Origin: Struthio camelus
Taxonomy: Eukaryota; Chordata; Aves; Struthioniformes; Struthionidae
Assembly: GCF_040807025.1 (NCBI RefSeq)
Contig: NC_090956.1
Coordinates: forward strand, 3,646,517 to 3,710,516
Direction: 5' to 3'
DNA length: 64,000 nt
Shown: positions 1 through 12,300 of the stretch, piece after piece
Numbering within the stretch: the stretch's first letter is position 1
How the letters are laid out: each line of letters begins with the position of its first letter
Program-made: the position numbers and the translations under genes
Notes under the pieces: generated by a model
Told to the model about the DNA's origin: nothing
Database searches by the model: none
The model's input: the letters and a program-made list of their open reading frames with translations, nothing else

Positions 1-136
1 CTCCCCACCCTTGGGAGGCGCTGAGCCCAGCCAGGGCTCGCGCCCAGCCAGCACTGATCTGCAGCCCAGATCCACCTGGAGCGCGCTGTGGGCTCAACAG
101 CTCCACATCTCCCACCCAGCAAGAGCTGTTACTCAC
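1..136 (-). other. LLGL1: Start of LLGL1 intron 10 (truncated by the window)
   Basis: Follows the exon 10 donor on the minus strand. I looked for the next Lgl block (expected around an LSWPIT-like motif) and did not find it, so the next exon lies outside the window. Confidence 0.7.
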
Positions 137-354
137 CGCAGAGGAGAGCCGGGGGCTCTGCTGCTCCCCTACGCTGATAATCCTCTCCCAGAGCTTGAGG
201 GGCACGTTGGAGATGTGATAGGAGCAGGTGATGGCGGAGGAGTGGAGAGGTGCCAGGTACGGGGCTGGGATGGTAGGCCAGCCCGGGGTCTGCAGGTCGA
301 TCACCACCAGCTCTTCCTCCACTAGGACCACGAGGGCACGTGGGTTCTCAAAGC
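137..354 (-). CDS. LLGL1: LLGL1 coding exon 10 (last one in the window)
   Basis: 218 nt. Encodes [38 protein letters not shown] and [17 protein letters not shown]. It ends at a gtgagt donor in phase 0, so intron 10 runs off the left edge. Confidence 0.94.
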
Positions 355-3300
355 CTGGGGGAGAGATGGGTGCCGGTAGCAGAGACCCCCCGCTCTGGGG
401 ATGCCCTCCCCAGCCTGGATGGGACGTACCTCCCTCAGCCACCTCCGCGCCCTGCACAGTGAAGAAGTCGATGACGCGGGAGGTGAAGTCCAGCGTGGCG
501 AGGGTCTGGCCCTGCAGGACACTGACGCAGTGCCGGTCGCCGTAGCTGGCCCTCGGCATGCCACCATTGAAGATGATGAAGGGATTGCTGCAGGGAAGCA
601 GCTGGCGTCAGATACCTCTGTCCCTGCAGCGACTGCAGGGCAAACCCCGGGCTCTGCAGGACACCTTGCCCCACAGACTGGCAAGGCTGAGCCACCAGCA
701 TGCTCTCTGCAGTTCATATCTCTTCCAGCACCCAGGTTCCCCCAGCCGTACCTGTCACCCAGGCCCCCGGTGACAGAGGGGAGACTCCAGCAAGCCCGGG
801 GAGAGCCCAGCAAACCCACTGCTGCGCTGGACAGGCACATGCCAGCCCCAAGCCCACCTGGCCGGAGAAGCAACAAGCTCTGCAGGGACATACCCCGATT
901 CGCAGGTTCGCCACAGGATTTTGTTGATGGCTTTGCAAGGGAAAGGACCTGAAATGAAGACAACCCCATGGTTACAACTTCCCCACCGCACATGGGGTCC
1001 AAGGACACCTCAGTTTCCTGAGCATGAGATGAGACCCTGGGGGCTGCGGAGTCTTCCCAGCACCCAGGAGCTGGGACAGTGACATCAGTCTAAGCTCCAT
1101 GGCACTCAGGAGGTGACAAATCAGCCAATGCCACTCTACACCAGGACTCCAAGCCGCCCCTGGACCCTTCCTGCCCTGTTCACTGGTGCCAAGCACAGCA
1201 CCGGGGTCTCCGAGGGGGCAGGCACATTGTGAAGGCACGATGGGGCCAGGCCAACGCACCGTACGGGATGGTGGACATGACGGGCTGCTGGGTCTTCTGG
1301 CAGCTGCTGTTCACCGCCCACACCATGTAGCCCCCATCGCTGTGGGAGCTCACGATGGTCTTGCCGCTGTGCTCCCAGGCCAGGCTTTCCAGTTGCTGCA
1401 AAAGAGAAACAGGGGCTTGAAACCGGGGGAAAGGAGGCCCCAGCCCCACCACAGCTCCCCGCGGCAGGAGACAGACCCCCGAAGCCAGTGAACCAGGAAC
1501 CAGCAGCTCCAAGAAATGCTCCCGGTGCACTGACAGCCAGGAGATGACAGGCAGTCCTGCCCTGTCACACCCTGCCCCAGGCCACCAGCTGCACACCACC
1601 CTCGCAAGGTAGCCAAGAGGCCCAGGAAGGCTCTGCGCACCCGGGCGGCTGGAGGCACCGACCGGCCACGGACACCCAGGGCCGCGTGGCCAGGTCTGGC
1701 CGAGCTACCTGGTTCCCCAGGAAGAGATGATCCACGGTGCGCGTGCTCTGGTCCCAGATGATCACCAGCCCCCGGCTGTACCCGATCAGGAGCTTGCTAG
1801 GGTCCTGGGGGTGCTCCTGGATGGACTCCACTGGCCCCAGCGCCTTCCCGCAGCGGTAGTCATCGGGCACGCTGGCGGCAGAGGAGAGCGGGGTGAGGGG
1901 AGGTGGGGGCTGGTGGGAAGGGGCGCGTGCCCGGCCGGCACTCACCTTTGCAGGATCTCGTCCTGGAAGAGGGTTTTCTCCTCCAGCAGCGTGAGGCCAG
2001 GGAGCGCGAGAAAGTACACCCCGCCACCCTCGGTGCCCAGGCAGGCCACGTCACAGGCGGACTTCAGCAGGATCACCGTCACCCGGGTGATGCTGGGGGA
2101 ACAGCTGCAGAGAGAAGCGCGGGGCTGCGTCAGCCGCGCTGCCCCTCTCCGCAGGACACAGGCGCCCCGGGCTGCGAGAGGCGCGTGGCGCGGCGTGGGG
2201 CACCCCCACGCGCGGGGACAGCCCGCTGCTCATGGCAGGAGGGTGCCGAGACTCCATCCCTCTCCAGCCCCGCTCCGATGTTCACCCCACCGTCCCCGGT
2301 CCCCACTCGGGCGCAGACCCGCCGAGAGGATGGAGATGATGCTCAGGGAAAGCAGCCAGGCAGACTCCAGCTGTTTGGTCATCACCATTCACCGCCATCT
2401 CCCCTTCAGCCTAGATGCTAACAGTTCCGTCTACAGCCAGTTACAGAGCCATTAATTACAAACCAGGCCTTGCCAACACCTAAAAAAAGATCACTCGAGT
2501 CCAGGACTGCAATTTTCCCCATTGCACGCTGTCTCTTTAAAGTTCCTCCTTGCTAGCTAAAGAGCAGCCGCTGGTTTGGAGCACAGAGGCCAAGCTGCTT
2601 CGCTAGAGGGGACATGCAGGGGCGAGACACGCTAACGCGGGGGGCCCTGCCGAACCCCGCACCTGCGGCTGCTCCTCCAGCCGCCGTGGGGATGCAGGTG
2701 GCCACACGGGCTCCCATAAGCCAGGCCTCCAGGGGCTGTTTTGCCAGGCACGCTGAGGATGGAGAAAGGGATGGCCAGCCCCCGCAACCGTCCGTCCCCC
2801 CTGGCAATCACAGCGCCTGGCTCGGAGCCCTGCTGCAGGCATGCAAGAGGGGGACAAGGACTCACGGCCGGGCATTCGGTCGTGCATGGGACAAGGCAGC
2901 TGGCGGATGCGGGGCCGGTCGCACTCCTCTGCCTACTCGCGCTCACCGAGCACAGGATTTAGCCCCAGGTTTTCCTTGCTGGGTTCAGAGCTGTGGTGCG
3001 GACAGGCTCAGACCGCAGACCCAGGGCTGTTCGGATAAACCCCATCCAGCAGCTCCCAGCACAAATGGGGCGACTGCCCGGCCCAAGCACCGAGGAGCAT
3101 CCAGGGCTTGGCACCGCTCCTCTCCTAAAGCACTGCTAGACCTGTGGCAGGAGTGTGCCCAGGGCAATGAAATCCAGTCGTTATCACCTCTGCTTGGGAA
3201 CCGCCTGGATGGGGAGCCGGAGGCTGGGAGAGCAGCAGCGATCCCTCCCTGCACGCCAGCCCTGACCTCGAGTTCTCCCCTAGGCAACTGCTTTGGCCGC

Positions 3301-6300
3301 TATCAATAGGATCTTGGCCAGGATCCCAACCTGACCTGGGACGGCGGCTCCTACGCGCCGTTCCCAGCCGCCGCTCCCGGGTGATGCTTTCCACCAGGCC
3401 TCGAGCGCTATCGCGGGGTCTCTGCTCCCCTGCTGCAGCCCTTGGACCGGGGCAGCGTCACGACAGGGCAGCCAGCCCTGCTGCAACACCTTCTCCCGCC
3501 CTCCTGGAGCCAGGGAAAGCCTTGCAAAGTGCCTTCTGCCCACCGAGCACATCCCAGGAGGCATCCGGAGAGGCTGGGAGCTCAGCGAAAGCTGGCTCAG
3601 GCCATGCCCGGGGCAGATCATCCTCCAGCCCCAGAGCCCTGCGGGCAGGGAGCTCGTGCCTAAATGCACTCACGCCGGGACAGCTGCTCTGTGCCCATCC
3701 CTACGCGGCCGAGCACAGAGGCTCGGAGCCTATTTCAATCTTCTGTTGTTTTTAAAAGAAAAAAAAAAAAAACCAGCGCACAACTGCATCTGGCAGCGCG
3801 GGAGCCAAGCCCCACCCCGGCACATCACAGATCTCAGCCTAAACTCTGGCAGACCTCGCCGGGAGCCGCCTGCGGCCCGCGGCCCGCCCGGGGAGGGGGT
3901 GAATCGCAAAGACACGAATTTGCAGAGTGCAGCGAAAAGGCGAGACCCCGGCACCAACGCCCGTGCCGCTCGGCCCAGCCTGCCGCGCGGGGGCTATTTT
4001 TCGCCACGGTCGCCACAGCAACGGAGCGAGAGGCGAGCTGCACGCTCGGGCACAAAAGGAGGGCTGGGAAGCGCCGCCGAGCCGGATGCAGGCCGCGAGA
4101 CGCCGCGGGGGCAGCGCTCGCGGACCCCTTTGCAGCCCTAACGCAGTCCCGGCTGGCGAGAAGGGCAGGAGCAGCCCAGAGCCGGCAGCCCCCCGAGGCC
4201 CGCCGCCCAGAGCCAAGCGCCGAGGAGGAAGGAGGCAGGCGGGACGAGTACTTAGCGCTGTCGAACCCTGGGCGTCCCGGCAGGCCGAAGCTGCGCGTCT
4301 CCTCGAGGTGGGAGCAGCCCTCCTTTTGGTAGATCTCCCAGAGGTGCAGCGTGTTGTCGTCGAGCAGGGACAGCAGCGAGCCCTGCAACGGCGAGACAGA
4401 GAGGTCGGCGAGGCGGCCGGGCCCGCGGCCAGGCTCCTCGCCGCGGCGGCTACATACCTGGCCGGGTAGGAAGTGCATCTGCGTGACGGTGGCCGTCTCC
4501 TTGTGCAAGCCCGTGAACTCCACTCCTGGCGCGCCGTAGCTGGCGGGGCCGTCAAAGAAGCAACAACGGCAGAGCCCAACCCCGGCTGACTCCGGCCCCG
4601 GCGCGACGCGGGCCCCCGGGCGCACCAGCCCCGCGACCGCCCTTGCCCTGCCACGGTGGAGCTGGCCCAACGCACGGGCCACCCTGGCAGGGAGGCAGGA
4701 TTAGCCCGACCGCCGCGGGGGTCCCCGCTCTGGCACGCCAGCGCTGCAAGAGGATGCAGGTTTAGCCCAGTTTAACCCCGAAGCCGCAGCACCCCTTCCT
4801 CCACGGCCCCTTTCAGGGCATCGCGGGTCCCCCACGGCCTCGGGGGGAGGCCGCGCAGGACATCCCACGCGGCGCCCCCGGCCCGCTCCCCCTTGCCCCC
4901 CGCCTCCCCTTCCCCGCCGGCTGCCGCGGCCCCTCGGAGCCGCCGCGATCCCTCGCCGAGGGTCACCAAGCAACCAGCCTCCGGCTCGCGCGTTGCTGGG
5001 AGCAACCCGCGCTCCCGCCGCCAGGCTCCACGCTATGCTTATTCAGCAACTCCCCCTGCTCGTTTCCTGTCCCCAAACCCACCCCAGCTCCTGCAAGAAG
5101 GGGCCTGGAGCAGCCCCAGGCGGGGAGGGAGCCCTGCGGCGGCGAGCCGGCGGGCTCGGGCTGCACGAGGCGAGGGGCTCGGTGCCGCCGCAGCCCAGGG
5201 CGGGCTCGAATCCGTCCCCTTCAGGGGATCCCGCACAGCCTGGGATTTGCAGGCTTGATCCAAGAAAACAAGTTTAAAAAGAGCCAGCAGCCCAGGCTAT
5301 TTCCGCAGGGCAGGACCTGCCCTGCCGTCTCCGAAGCGGGCGTTGGGACCCCCGGCCGCAGCGCACCCCAGCCCTCCCGGGCCCTTTTGGGCTGGCTCCC
5401 CGGCCCTCTGCAGCCCCGTCCCCAGCCGCAGCCTCCCGCTGCATCGCAGGGTGCGGAGAAGGTGACATGACGGATTTGAGTCACTTCCCAACCTCGTTTC
5501 ACTGCCCAGTTACGCTCCAAACGGTCGGCGCACCGGAGACGAGCGCCCGACGGGCTGGGGATGCCTCCGATTAGCCGCGCTCCTTTGGGCCCGGACAACG
5601 GCGTTAGCTCTCGGCGTCTCCAGGACCCTGAACTTTCCCACGGGCTCCTTCCGTGCCACCCGACCCGGGGCAGCAGCGCTGCCACCGCCGCCCGGGGACG
5701 GGCACAGCCCGGTCCCCTGCTCCAGGTGTCCCCACGGCGCTGGGCCGTGCCGGCACGGTTCAGGACACCAAACGCTTCCCATGCCTTTAACCCGCGCGCC
5801 CGGCACTTCCGACTCGCAGCGGAGGCAGCGGGGCCGCCCCGGGTCAGGAAGCGGGTTGGCAGGCGGCCGGGGCCGGGCCGGCTCCCGCCCTCCGCCACCC
5901 CCTGCTTTCTCACCCGCGCACGCGCGCGGCGAGGACGCGCGGAGCCGCCGGGCAGCCCGGGCCAGCCCGGTGCAGCGCGCACCGGCTGCAGGGTGGGGTT
6001 TGGTATGCGCCGCCACGGCCTCACTCACCCAACTGGTCCCGGCTCCTCCGCCGGCGACGCGGCGGAGCAGCAACCGCGGCGGGCCCTCCGCCGGCTCCAA
6101 GGCTGGCGCAGCCGGCTGCGAGGACCCTCCCGGATCCGCACCACGCGCCCCCTCCCCGGCACGTCCCTAAGAGGAGCCCGGAGCAGCTACCAGCTCGCTG
6201 CTCTTCCCACCGCGGGGCAGCACCAGGGAGAGCCCGCGTGCCCGGTCCATCGCGCGCGGTCACGGCTCAGCCCCCGCGTGCGTCGGGTCAGCCAGGACCC

Positions 6301-9300
6301 AGCTCGCGCGGGGGCTGCATCTCTTGCACCCCGAGGCCGCGTCTGGGCTCACCAGGCTGGAGGACGTCCCGAGACGAACCCTAAAAGCAACATGCCTATG
6401 CGGTCCTTTCCCCAGGTCACCCATCGCCTCCCCAAAGCACGGACCCGTGCTCTCGGAGCAGGGAACCGGCCCGGCAGCTCAGCCCGGACCGACAGGCAGG
6501 AGCTGTCTGGCAGCACCACGCATTGCCGAAGCCAGGCCAGGCCAGGCCCGCCGAGGCTTTGGGGACGTCCTCGAGGAGCCAGACAACCGGGTTTGAGATA
6601 AGTGGAGCATCAGACACCATGGAGAAAGTAATAAGGCAAAACTCCCGCTGCGAAGCGCCAGCTCCACATGAGCATGTCGGGGGTCCAAGCGCAGGGACCC
6701 CCGCTTCCCGGCAGGACGGGAGCTCCCCCAGGGGGGCGACAGCCCCTCGCGATGCGGGGTCGTCCGCAGCCTGCTTCACCCAGCCCCGGCCACAGACCAG
6801 CAGCACCAGCCCAGCCATCTCCTCAGCCGCGTGGCTGGCACAGGGCTCCCACCTCGCCTCGGCCCCGCAGGCGGCAGCGGCTTCCCCGGCACTGCCGGCT
6901 CTGAAGCTTCTTGTCTGCAGCGACCAGCCGGGGCCGAGCAGGAACGAGCCGTACCACCAGGGAGCTGCATCCCAGGAGGTGCCCGGCTGCAGCTGTAGGC
7001 ATCACTGCGGGCACCAGCACGGTCACGCAGGACCGTGGGGCCCAGCTGCCGCAGGGCCCGGCACGCTGCCCGCTGCGCGGCTTTGTCTGCAGCCGGACAC
7101 CTCCAGGGCGCCCGCGACGCGGCGCAGGGAGGGGAACGTCTCCGCGTGCTGCCTACAGCCGCGAGCTACGGACACCGGGGAAAACAGCTCTGGCTGCACC
7201 GATCGCGCATGGCCCCTTCCTCCCTTCCAGCCCCGAGCCGAAACACAGCAGCGAGAGGCCGCTGGGGCGTTACCACCTTGCAGAGCCTCACCGTGCCACG
7301 GGTGTAACAACCTGAGACCCCAAAACAAAGCCCCCGCGGAGGACGCACAGGGCACCAGCACCCCTCTCCAACGGGTGCTCCCAGCGCCAAGTCGCCTGCC
7401 CCAGTTCCCAGCCCTGCTCCTCCGAACGGCAGCCCATAGCCGCTCGCCCCCGGGAGGAAGGAGCAGGAGCAGGGCCTGGAGGAAGCAGCCACGGCTCGCG
7501 AAAGGCCGGTAGCCGCAGCGAGCGGATGTCTATTGTCTCCCGCCGCCTGCGGGAGCACGGCGGCAGGAAGCGCTGCTGGAGGAGCCGCGGCTCGCAGGTG
7601 AGCAGAGGGACGGAGCAGAGGGGTGGGCAGGGGATCCCCGGCCGGCACGCAGCCTGTGCGGCACGCAAACGGCATCTCTCCCGCTACCTCTGCGCCGAAC
7701 AGGATCAATAAATCCACGCGCCAGCAGCCGACTCGCGGCCCACGGGCTCCTTACAAGGAGATGGCATGCATAGCCCAGCTTGGGGGTCACCACAGGTGCT
7801 CCTCTACGCCCGGCACGCCGAGCTCGGGACAGGGCACAGCCACATCCGGCACACGGGACGGCAGAGGCCAGCTGGAGGCACCGCTCCAGGAACGGCTGGA
7901 AACAAGCTCCCGTGGAGAGATCATACACCAGACCCAGGACACGGCGCTCAGAGTGCCCTGGGCACGGAGGAGGATCCCAGCCAGAGCCTGGGATGGCCCC
8001 TCGGTGCAGCCCCTTGGCAGGAACAGCCTTCGTCCTGCTGGGGGCTGGAGAAGGGGCTGAGCTGCCCCAGCGCTGTGGGACCCGACGGGGACGGTGCTGC
8101 CGGGGCGGCTCTTCCAGGCAGCGCGTGAGCCGCGGGCAAGGCAGGAACGGGATGGGAGACAGGGGCACCGCGCTGGTCCTGCTCTCCCTGCTAGATCCCC
8201 GTCGCTGGGATCCGGAGATGGAGCCGGAGCCGGCTGGTCCCCGGAAAACATCACTGCACCCGAGTGCGGTTCGGCGAGCAATCGGCTCGCCCGGGCCCCG
8301 CATCGCCGTACCGGCCATGCACCAAAGCTAACCGCCATCGGGGCACGCAACGGGGCCGGCCCTCCCCGGCGCTCGGACCGGCTCCCTGGCGAGCCCGCAG
8401 CTGTAAGCCGAGCCGGGGTCCCGGGCAGGATGCAGCCCTCGGCCGCTCCGCGCCGCTCCGGGGCCGAGCGGCCCACGACGTCGCTGCCGGGCTGCCACCC
8501 GGGGCAGAGAAACACCGTCTTTGTGCTCCGGAGGTAGAAGAAAGGGAGCTCCGGTCTGGGGGAGGGGAGACGATCCGCTCAGGAGGCGTCCCGGCCCCCC
8601 CGGACCACGCCGCAGCCGCCCGCGCGCCTCCCCGCTCCATCCGGGCCCGGCCGAACGCCCACCCCACATTCCTGCAGCGCGGGGCCTCCGAGCGCAGGGA
8701 CAAATCGATTCCTGGCCGCCCGCCAGCAGCCCTCTGAAGTCTCTTTACGCGCAGTGAGCAACAAAGCCCTGCCAGGCCCCACGGAGCCCTGCCAGGGCCG
8801 CTCCGCGCCGCCGGCCGCTGGCTACGTGCAGCCGCCCGGGCACCCCGGTCCCCCCCGCTTCCTCCTCCCGTCGCTGCTTCCCGGAGTGGCCAGAGGCAGC
8901 GAGTCGCGGGGACGAGGAGCACCCTTCTCCCGGGCCCCGCACCTCCATCCCGGCACGCTCCCGCCACCCCAGACCCAGCTCCGCGGCTGGGCAGCCCCGA
9001 GGCCCCGCTACCCCTCGCGCCGGCTGCAGGGTTTATCTGGCAGCTGCACAAAGCCAACGCGTTCTCTACCCAAACGCTGTTTCAGCCGAGCAACGGCTCC
9101 AATCGCCGGAGCGACACGGGGAGGAAAGGCCCCGCTGCGGACCAGTGCACGGCACTGCACGGGCCCGTACGTAGAATAAGGGTGCACCCGGGCCTGGGAA
9201 GCACCGACCACCCTGGGATGCTGACAGACGGGTCCCTGCTAGCACCAGGGTCACCTTCCCCCAGGGAAAGAGATGTGACAACAGCTTTTCCCCCAGCATT

Positions 9301-12300
9301 TCATCCGGCTGTTCCCTGCTCCCTAGCAGAAATCGCTGTTCATCCTCCACCTACAGTTTGCATTCCCTAAACAGACAGGCAGGAGGGCTCCTCTGCACGG
9401 GTCCCTGCCCTCGCAGAGGGGCTGCGGGGACAGAGCACCGAGCACCCTGGGCTCGCCCGCCCGTGCCCCTGGGCTCCCTCCGGCCGGCGATGCTGGCTCC
9501 CCTCGTCCGCAGGGCTCTTCCCCACTGGCCCCGTTCCACCGCGGGGTTTACGGTGTGGCTATTTCAAGGCGAGGACGTCTCCATTCATACATCAGGCGTT
9601 TGAGACGACGCAGCAGTTCCTTCCCGCTCCCCACCCACTCCCGTCTCCCCGCCTGCGGTTCCCCCTTCCCCCCGAGACGTGCATCCCGGGCCAGATGCAG
9701 GCCAGCTGCTGCAGACGGACGCGGCCGAGGGCCGCCCGGCCCCAGCGTCGCCCGGTCGCGCTAACCGGGCCAACCGCGTCCGGGGAGGCTGCTGCGTCCG
9801 AGGCCAACCGCTGCCTCTGCTGGGATTCGGGGAAGCCAGCGAGAGCTCTTACCTGCTGCCCTCGCGGGGCAGCCCGGAGAGACCAGCGCCGAGGAAAAGG
9901 ATACATCTTCACCGCTCCCGACTTGGTGCCGATGGCCATGATCCTCAGCTTGGGGTCGTAGGCCAGGGAGCTCGGCTGGTTGGGGAAGCCATGCTCCACC
10001 GTCTGGGGGAGAGAGGAGGGTCAGAGCAGAGATGGGAGCCCTGCGGCACCTCCGTCCTCCCCACCCCGGTCCTCTGCTGATGGAAACCATCCACGTCCCC
10101 CGGCAGCACCGGAGGCGGCCAAAAAGCATCACCAGGAAAAACAAGGCCCCCTCAAACGAGGAGCCGGTAAAACCCTTGGCCGAGGCAGAGTCTCCGGCCC
10201 CTCGGGGTGGCTCAGGGCCTCCGCGGCCCACGCAGCGCAGCTGCGGACGCCGCTAGCCCGGCTCCAGGCCCGCGGCTCCCGGGAGCCCTTCGGCAGGAGG
10301 GGAAGGGAGCGGCGGGGAGACGGATCCAACTTGGCCGCGGAGCCCGCCAGCGGCTCCCCCAGTTCCCCAGGCCTGGCCGGCTTCCCTGGCGCGCCGGCTC
10401 CGAAGCCCAGCCCGGCTCCCACACGCCAAGCGTGCAAAGCGCCACGCAGCGGAGCCCGGATTTGGGCTTCACGGCACAAACATCCCGCGGCCAGAGCTGG
10501 AGGCTGGCGCGGCCGACGGGTGCTCATCGCCAAGGGTCATCTCCTGCACGCGATCCACAGCGCTGCCCTGGCTGCACCTCCCACGCTCCCTCCATGGAGA
10601 TGATCCCACTAGAGACACGCCGCAGATCCAGGCCCCACCAGCATGACCCACAGCACCGCAGTCAGCAAGGGACTTGTCTCCAGCAGAAAGGATGCTAAGG
10701 ACAGCAGGACAGCTCTGGGAGGACGGCTCTGTCCCACCGACCTCTCCCAGCCCAAAAACTCCCCAGCACAAACCGATTTAGACTGATGCTTTTCAGAGTT
10801 CAGCCTCCCCCCAGGCATCAGGCACTCTCCCCAAAACCTCGGCCAAGGGCACAGCGGAGGCGACCTCCGGCCAAGGAGAGGCCGTCCAAGCTAGCAAGAG
10901 GCCTGAGCACAGGCCTACAGCCAGGACACTACCTTGCTAAAAGCCAAACCTCTGCTTCAGCGGAAGAAGTTAATCAGGAGAGCAGTCGTTCCCAAACTGG
11001 CTGGGCCCTCAAAGAGAGGGATGGGGGACCAGGACGAGCACAAAACGCAGCAGCAGCGGGACTGGCCGCTGGCCTCCCGCCCCCTCCCCGCACTGACACC
11101 GGCCAGCTCGCCTGCCAAGACGTAATGTAGAGCAGACCCAGGATGTCATCAGCGCAATTACAAGCCATAACGCAAAGTGCGCACAGATCTGTCCCATAGC
11201 TCTCGTGCATATTTTGGCACAGCCGAGACCAGCACAGAGCCTTTTGTGCACAGGATGTTCTGCACTAGCCTTGCACGAAGGGCAGTCCCCAACCCCGGGC
11301 AGACCCCCCCCCCCGGGCTCATCGCCAGTGATGCAAGCCGGCCGGAGCGCGTGGCGGCTGGCGATCCCTGCCCCGGCCGCGGCTAGGAGCCTCCAGCGCC
11401 TCCGCAGAGCCGCGCCGCTGCACGGGACGCTGGCGGGAGGCGAGCGAGGGTTTGCTCCGTGCTCACCACTGCTTCATGAGAAAGAGCCTGCCAACGGATC
11501 AGCTTGGAGAAGGGACCCATCCAGCGGCTTTCAGGGCATCCTGGAGGGAAAGGGGCCAACCGAGGCCTGCTCACCCATCACCCCAATCCTCTGCCCTCGG
11601 TCCCCACCACCATGGACAGCCTGGTTCCTACTGCTGCCCATGGCCCTTCCCACCACGTGGTGCTAGATGGGTAGAGGAGCCCTCCCACAGCTAAATCCCT
11701 GCCCGAGGGCAGGACGGCACAGGAGGAAACACACCGCCACGCTTGGCTCAGCTACGGACCACAGGCTCACCCTGGCCACGGGCTCTCATCAGGGCACGGC
11801 GCTGGCATCGCGCTAGCCCAGGAGCGGCTCGCGCCCAGCTCAGCTCACCGTGCCGTTGCACAACCACCTCCGCTGGCATGGGGGAAATGTGGGAGTGGAA
11901 ACGTGGCCCGGCAGGAACTGTGTCATCCAAACAGTGGCTGCAAAAATTCATAAACAAGTGGTTTACCTTGCAGCCACCCCAGCGCAGGGTCCCCCGCGAG
12001 GAGCGGAGCGCGGCGCTGCCCGGGTTCGCCTCCCTGGCCGCAGCGCCTCGCAGCTTTCCAAGGAAAGGAGGCAGAACCAGGAGAGCTGGACGCTCAAGTG
12101 ACTCGGAGCTGAGACCTTCCCCAGCCAGAGCCGCACACCGGGGCCTGCAGGCATCTTCCCAAGGAAGTCCCGGATGGCGGCGCTCCGGCAGCGTGCCCGG
12201 GCTCGTCGTCTCGGGAGAGGCTGTGCCTCCTTGCAGCGGGAAGTCGGAGGGGCACCTTGCCACCGCCATCCTCTCCTTCGGCGAGAGCCAGGAGCCCTCG

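Noticed and set aside
5561-6601. Long plus-strand open frame in LLGL1 intron 2
   Set aside because: Low stop-codon frequency in GC-rich DNA explains it. The translation is Arg/Pro/Gly/Ala-rich with no family resemblance.
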